A stretch of DNA of 64,000 nt from Candidatus Vicinibacter affinis (GCA_016714365.1 JADJNH010000007.1:62001-126000), one strand, 5' to 3'. Counted from the stretch's first letter, positions 19,218-28,691 are shown. Notes: generated by a model from the sequence alone, not told the origin. Numbers and translations are program-made.

Positions 19218-20008
19218 TTCCGTGGTTGATGTTTCCCAACGTAAAACTGACGTAGATCAAAAATGGTACTTTTTAAACATCTCGTTAAGAATTTGAAAAT
19301 TACCTAATGAGCTAATTAGTTAATAAAAAGACAAACGTTGCCCACAAAAAGTGATCAAAAAAATACTTCATTTGCGTATACGTAAATTTCAAGCTAGGAG
19401 ACTCGAAATAACCGGGTTGTTTGATAATTCACAGAGTCAAACTAACGGAATCGGGTTGTTTGATGCTTCACAGCGTCAAACATTACTGTGATTAAAAGTA
19501 GTAACATTTAAAAAGTACGTGAAGCCGCTTTCGCGGTTCCATCACTTATCGCGCTGTCGCACGATACTCTGCTGAAGCAGAGATCGTTCAGTCATCTCTC
19601 ATTCTCTAATTCTCTAATTCTTCCGTTAGCCGCTTTCGCGGTTCCTTCTCTTATCGTGCTGTCGCACGATACTCTGCTTACAGCAGAGATCGTTCAGTCA
19701 TCCTCCATTCTCTCATTCTCTAATTCTCTAATTCTTCCGTTAGCCGCTTTCGCGGTTCCTTCTCTTATCGTGCTGTCGCACGATACTCTGCTTACAGCAG
19801 AGATCGTTCAGTCATCTCTCATTCTCTCATTCTCCAATTCTCTAATTCTCTAATTCTTCCGTTAGCCGCTTTCGCGGTTCCTTCTCTTATCGTGCTGTCG
19901 CACGATACTCTGCTGAAGCAGAGATCGTTCAGTCATCCTAGCGTCAAACTGACGTAACTTAAATCTGGTACTTCCTTTACCACACTTATTCAAAACAAAA
20001 TCAAATAA
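19218..20008. other. Intergenic stretch with repeat cluster
   Basis: 791 bp. The first part holds two copies of a short repeat containing CGGGTTGTTTGAT and CACAG(A/C)GTCAAAC around 19412-19480. The second part is the four-copy three-hairpin cluster (separate entry). The long open frames here are repeat artefacts with no coding character. Confidence 0.65.
19521..19937 (-). repeat. Four tandem three-hairpin repeats
   Basis: Four units starting near 19523, 19628, 19742 and 19864 (spacings 105, 114 and 122 bp). Each carries CCGC-TTTC-GCGG, TATCGTGC-TGTC-GCACGATA (varied in unit 1) and CTCTGCT-nn(n)-AGCAGAG hairpins and ends in GATCGTTCAGTCAT. The spacers are degenerate runs of CATTCTCTAATTCT that differ in length. 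They are inverted relative to the copies near 14.7 kb. REP-like architecture. Confidence 0.85.
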
Positions 20009-20482
20009 CTATACCGGCAAGGCTGTGCTGTTTTTGATTTCACTCATGACGAAGTGGCTTTCTACCCTACCTATATGATCGATGGCAGCCAATTTTTCTT
20101 TTATAAAATGTTGGTACTTATCCATCGAACTGACTACAATTTTTAGAAGGTAGTCAAATGCTCCGGTCACGTGATGGCATTCCATAACTTCCGGCAAGTC
20201 CTTCACTTCCTTCTCAAATTTTTTCAAGTATTGCTTGTTGTGTTCCTTTATGGAGACTTCACAAAAAACCAGCAATTCAAACGCATTCTTCCGGCGATCC
20301 AACAGAGCCACATACTTACGGATATACCCATCCCTGTTTAATTTTTTAACCCTTTCAAAAACAGGTGTTACCGTCAGGTCGAGCCTTGCCGCGAGCTGTT
20401 TGTTGGTCAAGGTCGCATCTTCCTGGAGCAACCTTAAAATCTTTAAGTCAACAGCATCCAAAAAATCAGATTTTTTTTCCAT
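20009..20482 (-). CDS. Lrp/AsnC-family transcriptional regulator
   Basis: 157 residues. N-terminal winged helix-turn-helix (LKILRLLQEDATLTNKQLAARLDLTVTPVFERVKKL, quoted here in parts: residues about 14-50) and a C-terminal RAM/AsnC effector domain with the conserved VMECHHVTGAFDYLLKI stretch. Such regulators bind amino acids and DNA as octamers. The gene diverges from a PLP-dependent sulfur amino-acid enzyme across 134 bp containing the palindrome at 20578, so control of that enzyme and itself is likely. Confidence 0.92.
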   Translation of the reverse strand: MEKKSDFLDAVDLKILRLLQEDATLTNKQLAARLDLTVTPVFERVKKLNRDGYIRKYVALLDRRKNAFELLVFCEVSIKEHNKQYLKKFEKEVKDLPEVMECHHVTGAFDYLLKIVVSSMDKYQHFIKEKLAAIDHIGRVESHFVMSEIKNSTALPV

Positions 20483-20577
20483 AGATGGATAATCATTTTA
20501 AATTCTAAAGCATTTATTTCTACAATTATATATATTATTAGCAATATTTTCTAAATTATTAAAATAATTAAGAATTA

Positions 20578-20592
20578 TGTCAGCGCCTGACA
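20578..20592. promoter_or_regulatory. Palindrome upstream of the PLP enzyme, candidate Lrp site
   Basis: TGTCAG-CGC-CTGACA is a perfect inverted repeat with 6-bp arms, 24 bases before the PLP enzyme start. Placement between the Lrp gene and its presumed target makes it a candidate operator, or an mRNA leader hairpin. Confidence 0.4.
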
Positions 20593-20616
20593 GAAATTTG
20601 TGGGAAAGAAAACGAT

Positions 20617-21933
20617 ATGAAAAAGCAACTTCATCCGGAAACACAAATGATGTCCTACGGTTACCATCCTGAGTGGTCCGAAGGGGCAGTAAAATGTCCT
20701 ATCTTCCAAACTTCTACCTTTGCCTTCCGCTCTGCCGAAGATGGAAAAGCGTTTTTTGAAGTTGCCTATGGCTTGAGGGAAAAAGGATTGAAAGAAAAGA
20801 CTGGGCTCATCTACAGCAGACTGAACAATCCCGACATGCAAATTTTGGAAGAGCGACTTTGTCTTTGGGATGAAGCAGAAGCCTGTGCGGTTTTTGAAAG
20901 CGGGATGTCGGCCATCACCACAGCGCTGTTTGAATTCCTCAAACCCGGTGATCTGCTTCTTTACAGCAATCCGTTGTACGGCGGCACCAGTCATTTCATA
21001 CATCAGGTTCTGACTAAATTCGGGATTGAGGTGGTTGGATTCCCCGCACATGCCGATAAAGCTGAGATGATTCGTTTGCTCGAAAAAAATAACGGTAAAG
21101 ACAGGCTCGCCATGATTTATTTGGAGACCCCTGCCAACCCAACCAATGAATTGGTAGACATCCATCTTTGCAGAGAGATAGCAGATCTCTTCGGACACCC
21201 TGAAAGACCGGCACTGGTAGCTGTGGACAATACTTACATGGGGCCATTGTGGCAACATCCGTTGAAGCATGGGGCTGATCTGGTTTTTTATTCGGCAACC
21301 AAATACATCGGTGGTCACAGCGATGTCATTGCAGGTGCCTGCCTCGGCAACTCCGAACTTATCAACAGGGTGAAAAACCTGCGTACCTTTCTTGGCAACA
21401 TGATCGCACCCCATACCGGCTGGTTGCTGATGCGCAGTTTGGAAACACTCAAACTTCGCATGGACAAACAAGCCGAAAATGCCGCTGAATTAGCACTCCG
21501 TCTGAAGGATCATCCCAAAGTTAAAAAGGTGCTTTATCTGGGGCTGCTCGACAAACAAGATGAAAAGCAGTATGCGATTTTTCAGAAACAATGTCTGTCC
21601 CCGGGAGCAATGATTTCTTTAGTTTTGCATGGGGGTGAAAAAGAAGCTTTCATGTTTCTGAATCATCTGAAAATTGTAAAACTGGCGGTGAGTCTTGGCA
21701 GCACTGAATCACTCGCTCAACATCCGGCAACCATGACGCATGCCGGAATTTCACCTGAAGAAAAAATTGAATTTGGCATTACGCCTAACCTCATCCGTCT
21801 ATCTGTTGGTGTCGAACATGTAGAGGATCTGTGGTGGGATTTAAATGCTGCGTTAAATACTATTGATACGAAAGAAGTAAATTCAATTGAGCATCATGGC
21901 CCAACGCACACAACGGCCCTGGTGGTGATGTAG
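20617..21933 (+). CDS. Trans-sulfuration PLP enzyme (methionine gamma-lyase / cystathionine gamma-synthase type)
   Basis: 438 residues of the Cys/Met metabolism PLP family (fold type I). Visible marks: YSRLNNPDMQILEERL (phosphate-binding Tyr-Ser-Arg), the FESGMSAI loop, ETPANPTNE, AVDNTYMGP, and the Schiff-base lysine Lys229 in FYSATKYIGGHSD. The C-terminal SLGSTESLAQHPATMTHAG and IRLSVGVEH complete the family pattern. It acts on homocysteine, cystathionine or methionine side chains in the cytoplasm. Regulation by the divergent Lrp protein favours a methionine gamma-lyase-type catabolic role, but synthase activity cannot be excluded. The length is somewhat above the usual 380-420. Confidence 0.9.
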   Translation: MKKQLHPETQMMSYGYHPEWSEGAVKCPIFQTSTFAFRSAEDGKAFFEVAYGLREKGLKEKTGLIYSRLNNPDMQILEERLCLWDEAEACAVFESGMSAITTALFEFLKPGDLLLYSNPLYGGTSHFIHQVLTKFGIEVVGFPAHADKAEMIRLLEKNNGKDRLAMIYLETPANPTNELVDIHLCREIADLFGHPERPALVAVDNTYMGPLWQHPLKHGADLVFYSATKYIGGHSDVIAGACLGNSELINRVKNLRTFLGNMIAPHTGWLLMRSLETLKLRMDKQAENAAELALRLKDHPKVKKVLYLGLLDKQDEKQYAIFQKQCLSPGAMISLVLHGGEKEAFMFLNHLKIVKLAVSLGSTESLAQHPATMTHAGISPEEKIEFGITPNLIRLSVGVEHVEDLWWDLNAALNTIDTKEVNSIEHHGPTHTTALVVM

Positions 21934-22180
21934 TCTTTGCATGGGAAAAATTATTTCCTTTGGTAAAAAAAACATGAATCATAGAATGATTTCTGCCAGA
22001 ATATAAAATGATTTCGAAAAATGTTGCTACTGCATTCTGCGATTCATCAAGAAATAATTTATACAATATTATTAAAAAAATGCAGATCTGAATTTAGATC
22101 CCAATAATATACCTAATTTTATATAAATCAGTCTAAGCTTTGGACTATTCCAAATTTATTCCTTCTTTCAGATGCGAAGA

Positions 22181-23674
22181 CTATTGCATTTTTATCAACT
22201 TGCAGACTCCGGAATCATCCTTTATCTTTAAAAAATAAATTCCGTCTGACAGTTCGTCTAAAGATATTTCAACTCCGGCCTTGACTGCATCAAACTTTCT
22301 TACCAACGCTCCACTTACATTGTAGATACTAACAGATTTTCCTTCCACCATTTCTGAAAAGTAAATAACCTTTGTGGTTGGATTTGGATAAAAATACGGA
22401 TGCGCATTTTGCTTAGGCTCTGCAAGTGTTTGTGTTTGTACCGGCACCTCCATGGCACCGATGCTTGGTGGGTTTCTATAGGATCTAGATCTGTAATCAC
22501 TGAATACAATGGCCTGTTTCAATCCTGCTTTGAAGGCAGGAGAAGATGTCCCTATTCCATAATTTATGCCGCCGTCCTGAACAAACAATGGATTGCGTTG
22601 CACCAAACCCATGCTTTCCGCTACGGGTAATTGTGGCCCACGCCATCCGGCATTCGCATCATGATACCATAAGTTATTCGAAAACTTAAAACTTCCGGGT
22701 AAGGTGTTGGGACCAATGTTGACATCTGTGGACAGACTGTTGTTGACTACAACAATATTATTTGAAAAAACATTGTTTGCACAACTTTGAAAAAAACTGG
22801 TGTCTGCACTCTCTTGCAAAATTCTCATGATCCATCTTTCAGGATGATAAATAGTGTTGTTGACTACCTGAACATTACGGCATCCGACGTAAGCAATAGG
22901 CGTTACAGCTCCTTCAAAAATATTACCACTGACCAATATGTCTTTTGCTTCATAATTGGCGCCCGGAGGTCTAAAAAAAGCAAGCCCGGTACTACCGCCC
23001 AAATTCAGACTGCGTTGTCCTCCATTGATAAAATAATTTTTTTCGATGTGCAAATTGCTGCTCCCACCCTTTGCCTGTATGCTGTTGCTGCCTTGTTGTA
23101 CAAATCGGCATTGACGTATGCTACCATAATGACAACCGACCATGTCGATGCCTGATCCACCTGTTGAACCATTTTCAAACTGACAATTGATAATTTCAAA
23201 AGAGTCCAGCCCGGAAAGTTTGAGCATGTCGTTGTTACCAGTGGCAGCCATGTCGCGAAAGACAATATTCTCCATCACCACTTTTTTTGCGGCACTCTCG
23301 AATGTTCCACCATCGTCCAGATTCATTCCATTTCCACTCTGTCCTCTTACGGTAAAGTTTGATAAATGCACATACTGCAAATCCGTAAAATGCATGGATT
23401 CAGATCCACCGTTGAACACTACACGTGCAGCATCTGTACCGCGCATGAAAATCCATTTGGACGGCGTACCTTTTAAATTTTCAATAAAAAAAGGCCCCGA
23501 ATAATTTGCTGGATAAATCAAAATGGTATCTCCAGGAACAGCCACTCTCGCAGCCAGTCCAGGATTGGTGTAGGCCTTTCCCGGACCAACTTCAAGAACC
23601 CTTTGTCCGAAGGCTACCGGAATGAGCAAGCTGTTCATAAAAATAAACAGACCCAAAAAAATAAATGTCTTCAT
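22181..23674 (-). CDS. Secreted right-handed beta-helix protein with T9SS sorting domain
   Basis: 497 residues: signal peptide (residues 1-23, ending PVAFGQ), then the sequence VLEVGPGKAYTNPGLAA leading into a parallel beta-helix over about 30-400 with stacked asparagines (FSNNIVVVNNS, VSGNIFEG, IEKNYFINGG). The helix opens with DTILIYPANYSGPF, a common start for pectate-lyase-like cargo. Residues about 425-497 (YFYPNPTTKVIYFSE to LSDGIYFLKI) form a type A T9SS sorting domain. No catalytic set can be named. It shares architecture with the gene at 5390 and probably binds or cleaves surface polysaccharide. Confidence 0.87.
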   Translation of the reverse strand: MKTFIFLGLFIFMNSLLIPVAFGQRVLEVGPGKAYTNPGLAARVAVPGDTILIYPANYSGPFFIENLKGTPSKWIFMRGTDAARVVFNGGSESMHFTDLQYVHLSNFTVRGQSGNGMNLDDGGTFESAAKKVVMENIVFRDMAATGNNDMLKLSGLDSFEIINCQFENGSTGGSGIDMVGCHYGSIRQCRFVQQGSNSIQAKGGSSNLHIEKNYFINGGQRSLNLGGSTGLAFFRPPGANYEAKDILVSGNIFEGAVTPIAYVGCRNVQVVNNTIYHPERWIMRILQESADTSFFQSCANNVFSNNIVVVNNSLSTDVNIGPNTLPGSFKFSNNLWYHDANAGWRGPQLPVAESMGLVQRNPLFVQDGGINYGIGTSSPAFKAGLKQAIVFSDYRSRSYRNPPSIGAMEVPVQTQTLAEPKQNAHPYFYPNPTTKVIYFSEMVEGKSVSIYNVSGALVRKFDAVKAGVEISLDELSDGIYFLKIKDDSGVCKLIKMQ

Positions 23675-23789
23675 TTTTTATGCTTTAATCAATTGGAGAA
23701 AAAAAATATGTACAGTAAGAGATCTACAAGATACCCTGCACTATGATGTTATTCCAATTTTAAAACTGAATATTGAAAAAAGCTCTCTC

Positions 23790-24251
23790 TTACATTCTGA
23801 ACATAGGCCGCTCCACATTCCAGATACCAAAAGGAATCATCAGAATAATGATCAGGATCGCGATGGTAAACCACATAAATCCGGTTTTGAATTTTTGTGC
23901 ATCGGTGGATTGTTTTTTGGCTTTGGAAGCACCTATTTGCGCAACGATGATACCAATCACCATGCCCATCATGTGTTCCACACTCCAGAATCTCTGTGCG
24001 GAATCTTTCATAGATCCACCAAAATTAGCCATGATGTCTTTCATCATCGGCGAAACTCCAAAATACAAGGCAAGTCCTATGACCAGCTGACTGTGCAACA
24101 AGAGCATCATATAGGTATTGAGTTTTTTGTCCTTATCCGAATATACCAGTCCGGATTTCCAACCATTGTAATTGTTATAAATGACCACAACAGCCATGCC
24201 AAGGACCAACCATCTCAGCCAGGAATGTAAGTTTAAAAGGATTTCGTACAT
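23790..24251 (-). CDS. Four-helix inner-membrane protein, cytochrome b-like
   Basis: 153 residues with four predicted membrane helices (about 10-27, 46-66, 88-108, 128-146). N-terminal LHSWLRWLVLG, central LLLHSQLVIGLALYFG and SVEHMMGMVIGIIVAQIG place several histidines (His9, His52, His91) in or near membrane helices, as in small b-type cytochromes. Similar Bacteroidota proteins are often labelled cytochrome b, but haem binding is inferred here. It is not in an obvious operon, lying 115 bp upstream of the beta-helix gene in the same direction. Confidence 0.7.
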   Translation of the reverse strand: MYEILLNLHSWLRWLVLGMAVVVIYNNYNGWKSGLVYSDKDKKLNTYMMLLLHSQLVIGLALYFGVSPMMKDIMANFGGSMKDSAQRFWSVEHMMGMVIGIIVAQIGASKAKKQSTDAQKFKTGFMWFTIAILIIILMIPFGIWNVERPMFRM

Positions 24252-24515
24252 GATTTTTTATTTTTGTTTTGTTTGAACAGATTTACCATATTCGTTTATT
24301 CTTCGCGAATACTGTGCGAATCTAAGTGGAAAAAATGAAATTTTTAGATTAGTTTTTTTCAACACTCCCGGTTGTAAAAGCTAAAAACCAATGCATGATT
24401 GATCTTTCGGCAAAAGTATCCTATGATCTGGCTTGAAATAAATGAATTCAAAAATTTTCACAAAAATTTACAATCCAAATTAAGCAATTTCGTTCCATCC
24501 TTGTTCTCATCCAAA

Positions 24516-25001
24516 ATGATGCATATGAAAATTCTGTACTTGATTTGTTTTGGCCTGTTAGGCCTGATCATCCGGGCCCAGGATCCTCATTTTAAAGTAG
24601 AGGTAAGTTCTGATACCATCCTGCTGGGCAATTATTTTGAACTCAAATACACCATTGAAAACACGCAAGGGGATTTTGCACCTCCTGAGTTCAATGGTCT
24701 TAAACTGGTAGCCGGGCCCAACCACGCTTCTTCCTATTCCATTATGAATGGGAAAGTCAAGCAAAGTACCAGCTACATCTATTTTTTAAAACCTGAAGCA
24801 GAAGGACAATACATCATTGAGGCAGCCCAACTCAAAACAGAGGAGGGCATTCTCAAAACTCCCATCGTAAAGATCCATGTGGTAGCCAACCCAAATGGAG
24901 TTCGTCAAAACCCGGGGCGATCCATGGAGTTTGAAGATCCGGATGTGCAAATCATGACTCCAAAAGATGCAAAGAAGAAAAAGAAAGTATATAAACTCTG
25001 A
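24516..25001 (+). CDS. Short BatD-like protein (single N-terminal domain)
   Basis: About 161 residues. The signal peptide (MKILYLICFGLLGLIIRAQ) begins at a cluster of three methionines at 24516-24525; an upstream TTG-initiated extension is unlikely. The mature part contains one BatD N-terminal domain: VEVSSDTILLGNYFELKYTIEN, FNGLKLVAGPN, and a C-terminal lysine-rich tail (KKKKKVYKL). Its stop overlaps the next gene's start (TGATG), so the two are translationally coupled. It looks like a partial duplicate of the neighbouring BatD, since both carry the phrase F-G/N-GL-x-V-x-AGP and S-Y-I/V-Y. Confidence 0.82.
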   Translation: MMHMKILYLICFGLLGLIIRAQDPHFKVEVSSDTILLGNYFELKYTIENTQGDFAPPEFNGLKLVAGPNHASSYSIMNGKVKQSTSYIYFLKPEAEGQYIIEAAQLKTEEGILKTPIVKIHVVANPNGVRQNPGRSMEFEDPDVQIMTPKDAKKKKKVYKL

Positions 25002-26635
25002 TGCCCGCTAAGCAATTCCTTTTAATTTTTTCATGGTTGCTGTCAAATGCAGTGTTTGCACAGTTTCCATCTTTTGTTGCAGAAGTGGAAACCCGTCAGG
25101 CATTGGTCGGCAGTCCTTTTAACATCGAATTCAGCCTTAAGAATGCAGAGGGTTCAGGATTTACCGCACCAGATTTTGGTGGATTGCAAGTAATTGCGGG
25201 TCCAAGCAGATCCATGCAGACAACCGTCATCAATGGAAGGATGAGCTCCTCCATTGGATATGTATATTCATTGGTCGGAACCAAACCTGGAACTTATATC
25301 ATCAGTCCGGCCAAAATTAGAACCGGAAGTAAAGTACTTAATACGCAGCCCATCACCATTCAAATCATCCAGGCCAGCAAATCCGCTCAAAACGGTAAAA
25401 ACTATTACATCGAAGCAACCCTCAGCAACGAAAAAGCGTACATCGGTCAACAGGTAATCCTTACCTACAAACTTTATACCCGGGAAAGCATCCGCAACAT
25501 AGAGGTGGTCTCTTCCCCTAAACTTGAAGACTTCTACAAAGAATACATTGCCAACGGTGATGGAAATCCCAAAAGAGAAATTATCCACGGCCAGGACTAT
25601 ACCACCAAAGTTCTTGGCAGGATAGCCTTATTTCCCATTAAAAAAGGTTTGATTAAAATTGATCCAACTGCCTATCGCCTCATACTTGGAGAGGATGATC
25701 CCTGGGGATTTTCAATTCCTTCCATGATGGGTGGAAGAGCTGAAGTCATACAGACCAATTCGCTTCAACTCAACATCCTCGATTTTCCACAGCCGGTACC
25801 TGACGGGTTCAGTGGTGCTGTAGGAACCTTTAGGGCAGAATTCAAAGACATCAATAAAGATTACAACCTCAGCGATGCCATCAACATCAGTTTGCTGATC
25901 GCAGGAGATGGAAACATGAACAATATTCAACCCAAACTTTTTCCACAAGACAGTCTTTTCACCATCTCAGATGCCCGTCAGGCAGAGCCTCAAAAATTAT
26001 CAGAAGAACCCGTAATATTAAAAAGCAGACTGTACGATTATCTGCTTACACCAAAGAAACCCGGCAAAGCTTTAATCAAAACCGAGTTTTGCTACCTTGA
26101 TCCGGAAAGCAATCAATATAAATTCATCCGTGACAGTTTTGAAGTGCAAATCACTTCCGGGAAGCCCCGTGCCTCTGTGCACATTGACGAACTTAAACCC
26201 ATATCAGGCGTCGTTAAACTTAGTAAGTCTTCTCCATTTTTTCTCGATCAGCCGATTAATTTGCTCATCATGTCCTTTCCATTTTTTTTATTGGCTTATT
26301 TTCTGTTTTTCAAAAAAGGAAAGGAGTATTTTAACCAACTAAAATACACTGAACACAAAAAAACACCTACAATAGATGGACCATCATTTACATTAGATGA
26401 TCTTGAAAAATATGCATTGGCTGCTTTGACTAAAAAATATCCTGAATTAAAAGATCACCAAACACTCTATGCCATAAAAAGTTATTTGAGTAAAGATCGA
26501 TCTGATCCTCAAAAAGAAAATTTCTTTGTTTTGATTTCAAAAATGGAAATGCTTAAATTTTCAAACAACAATGATCCCGCAGAATTGAATTCTATCAGAA
26601 ATCAAATAGACAGCTTGATTGGTAAAATTTCCTGA
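25001..26635 (+). CDS. BatD-family protein
   Basis: 544 residues: signal peptide (residues 1-20, ending NAVFAQ), tandem beta-sandwich BatD domains (ALVGSPFNIEFSLKNAEG, then AYIGQQVILTYKLYTRESI), a single membrane helix near residues 418-440 (LLIMSFPFFLLAYFLFF) and a cytoplasmic helical tail. BatD proteins belong to the Bat (Bacteroides aerotolerance) locus, where they accompany MoxR, BatA, BatB, BatC and BatE and are thought to support envelope or oxidative-stress functions. None of those partners is adjacent here; the gene is followed by repeats and an opposite-strand permease. Confidence 0.88.
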   Translation: MPAKQFLLIFSWLLSNAVFAQFPSFVAEVETRQALVGSPFNIEFSLKNAEGSGFTAPDFGGLQVIAGPSRSMQTTVINGRMSSSIGYVYSLVGTKPGTYIISPAKIRTGSKVLNTQPITIQIIQASKSAQNGKNYYIEATLSNEKAYIGQQVILTYKLYTRESIRNIEVVSSPKLEDFYKEYIANGDGNPKREIIHGQDYTTKVLGRIALFPIKKGLIKIDPTAYRLILGEDDPWGFSIPSMMGGRAEVIQTNSLQLNILDFPQPVPDGFSGAVGTFRAEFKDINKDYNLSDAINISLLIAGDGNMNNIQPKLFPQDSLFTISDARQAEPQKLSEEPVILKSRLYDYLLTPKKPGKALIKTEFCYLDPESNQYKFIRDSFEVQITSGKPRASVHIDELKPISGVVKLSKSSPFFLDQPINLLIMSFPFFLLAYFLFFKKGKEYFNQLKYTEHKKTPTIDGPSFTLDDLEKYALAALTKKYPELKDHQTLYAIKSYLSKDRSDPQKENFFVLISKMEMLKFSNNNDPAELNSIRNQIDSLIGKIS

Positions 26636-27077
26636 TGAACAAATCAGACATTTCCTGGAAATTCTAATTCTTCCTTTGTTCGTCGCGGTTTGCAACCGCG
26701 ATGCAATACGTTCCAAGCATTTTAAATGCGGCCTGCCAACTAAATTTTTATTTCAACTTTGATTTCAAAGTTAATCTATGCTCTTCGCGATTTGCAACCG
26801 TGAAGCAATATGCTCCAAGCATTTTTAATGCGACCTGCTAACTAAATTTTTATCCCAACTTTGATTTCAAAGTTAATCTATGTTCGTCGCGGTTTGCAAC
26901 CGCGATGCAATATGCTCCAAGCATTTTAAATGCGGCCTGCCAACTAAATCCTTATTTCAACTTTGATTTCAAAGTTAATCTATGCTCTTCGCGGTTTGCA
27001 ACTGCGATGCAATACGCTCCAAGCATTTTAAATGCGGCCTGCTAACTAAATTTTTATCCCAACTTTGATTTCAAAAT
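26636..27077. other. Intergenic stretch filled by tandem repeats
   Basis: The gap between batD and the convergent permease is occupied almost entirely by the four-copy 102-bp repeat. No gene is supported. Confidence 0.75.
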
Positions 27078-27080
27078 TTA
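26679..27080 (+). repeat. Four tandem 102-bp units with three hairpins each
   Basis: Units begin at 26679, 26781, 26883 and 26985, an exact 102-bp period. Units 1 and 3 resemble each other more closely, as do 2 and 4, suggesting duplication of a two-unit block. Each unit has GCGGTT-TGC-AACCGC (varied), GCATTT-T-AAATGC and AACTTTGA-TT-TCAAAGTT. The last unit runs a few bases into the stop region of the permease at 27078. The first ~70 bp of the unit matches the elements at 31502 and 42488. Confidence 0.9.
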
Positions 27081-28544
27081 TTGTTGTGGATTCCTGAGCT
27101 TACTGTGCCTTTGACTGTAGAAGAAATAAATCACAAAACCAATAGCCAGCCAGATAATTAACCGCAACCAAGTATCACCCGGCAGAAAAACCATCATAAA
27201 CAGACAGGTCAAAATACCCATGATCGGAACGAAAGGAACCCAAGGAGTCCTGAAGGCTCTTGGCGCATCAGGTAAAGTCTTTCGCATCACCAGGACACCC
27301 AGGCAAACAAGTATAAATGCAAAAAGAGTACCTATACTGGTCATCTCGCCCACTACACGGGCAGGAATAAAGGCAGCAAATAAACTTACGAATATCATGA
27401 AAAGGAAACTACTCTTTGCAGGAGTCCTGAATATCGGGTGAACTTCTGAAAATATTTTTGGAATCAACCCATCCTGTGACATGCTGAAGAATACACGTGA
27501 CTGTCCCATCAACATGACTAAAATTACGGATGCATACCCACCCAGAATTGCCACAATAATGGCTCTGTTTAACCAGGGATAATCCGGAGTCATCACACCA
27601 TTCGCATTAGGAGAACCCATGTGATCAATGGCTACTGCCACCGGGGCGATGCCATCTCTTCCTGCAAAGGAGGTGTAATTTGTTACACCGGTCATCACAT
27701 GCGCAAATAGGATGTACAACACCGTACAAATTAGCAAAGACCCGAGAATACCGATCGGCATATCTTTCTTGGGATTTATGGCTTCCTGAGCTGCAGTACT
27801 CACTGCATCAAATCCAATATAGGCAAAGAAAACAATAGCCGCAGCACGTATAATACCACTGAACCCAAATTCTCCAAAAGTGCCGGTATTGTCCGGGATG
27901 TAAGGGCTGTAATTGGAGTAATTGATATAACTCCAACCAAGAATAATGAAGATCAAAACGACCAATACTTTCAATGCCACGATAAAGCCATTAAATTTGG
28001 CAGATTCACTGGTCCCTTTGATCAACAGCAAACTGACCAGTACTACGATAACCACCGCAGGAAGGTTGATGTATCCTCCATCCCAGGGACCTGCCATATA
28101 TTCCACCGGCAGATGCACTCCAAAACCTTCCAGAAATTTTCCAAAATATCGACTCCAACTAATACTTACTGTGGCTGCTCCGACTGCGTATTCAAGTACA
28201 AGGTCCCAGCCGATGATCCAGGCTATAAACTCACCCATGGTTGCATAAGAATAAGTATAAGCACTTCCTGCAACCGGAATCATGGATGAAAATTCAGCAT
28301 AGCACAAACCTGCAAATGCACAACCTAAACCTGCAACGATAAATGAAATGGTAATGGCTGGTCCCGCATTGGCTGCTGCAGCGCCACCGGTAATTGAAAA
28401 AAGTCCTGCTCCAATGATGGCCCCAATACCCAGTAGTATCAAATTGGTAGGCCCAAGAGTTCGCTTCAAGGTCTGTCCTTCATGATCAGACTGAGCAATC
28501 AGGTCCTTCATGGGCTTTCTGATAAATAGCGTGGTTTTTGCCAT
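27078..28544 (-). CDS. APC-superfamily amino acid permease, cationic amino acid transporter type
   Basis: 488 residues with about 12 membrane helices. The N-terminal LTFxxx equivalent RTLGPTNLILLGIGAIIGAGLFSITG is the substrate-binding unwound helix 1 of APC transporters, followed by GCAFAGLCYAEFSSMIPVAGSAYTYSYATMGE and the family's YIGFDAVSTAAQEAINPKKDMPIGI motif. These place it with the CAT/YfnA-like proton-coupled amino acid importers of the inner membrane. Substrate is not predictable beyond amino acids. It diverges from a second, more distant APC permease. Confidence 0.93.
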   Translation of the reverse strand: MAKTTLFIRKPMKDLIAQSDHEGQTLKRTLGPTNLILLGIGAIIGAGLFSITGGAAAANAGPAITISFIVAGLGCAFAGLCYAEFSSMIPVAGSAYTYSYATMGEFIAWIIGWDLVLEYAVGAATVSISWSRYFGKFLEGFGVHLPVEYMAGPWDGGYINLPAVVIVVLVSLLLIKGTSESAKFNGFIVALKVLVVLIFIILGWSYINYSNYSPYIPDNTGTFGEFGFSGIIRAAAIVFFAYIGFDAVSTAAQEAINPKKDMPIGILGSLLICTVLYILFAHVMTGVTNYTSFAGRDGIAPVAVAIDHMGSPNANGVMTPDYPWLNRAIIVAILGGYASVILVMLMGQSRVFFSMSQDGLIPKIFSEVHPIFRTPAKSSFLFMIFVSLFAAFIPARVVGEMTSIGTLFAFILVCLGVLVMRKTLPDAPRAFRTPWVPFVPIMGILTCLFMMVFLPGDTWLRLIIWLAIGFVIYFFYSQRHSKLRNPQQ

Positions 28545-28691
28545 AAAATTTGTTTTTATTTTGTTCTGTTTGAAAAACCAAAGGTATATAAATTTCGATA
28601 ATGTGCTCTTTTGAAAGATTTTTATGGCCAGGAAGAATTATCCCCCAATTATTTGGAATCTATTACCTTAGGCCCTCAAACTTTTCGAAAA

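Noticed and set aside
19656..19853. Short plus-strand frame in the repeat cluster
   Set aside because: It repeats the hairpin units at the amino acid level and is explained by the tandem DNA repeat.
20575..21471. Long open frame (298 codons) opposite the PLP enzyme
   Set aside because: It is entirely antisense to a well-conserved gene and has no family signature; it arises from codon bias of the real gene.
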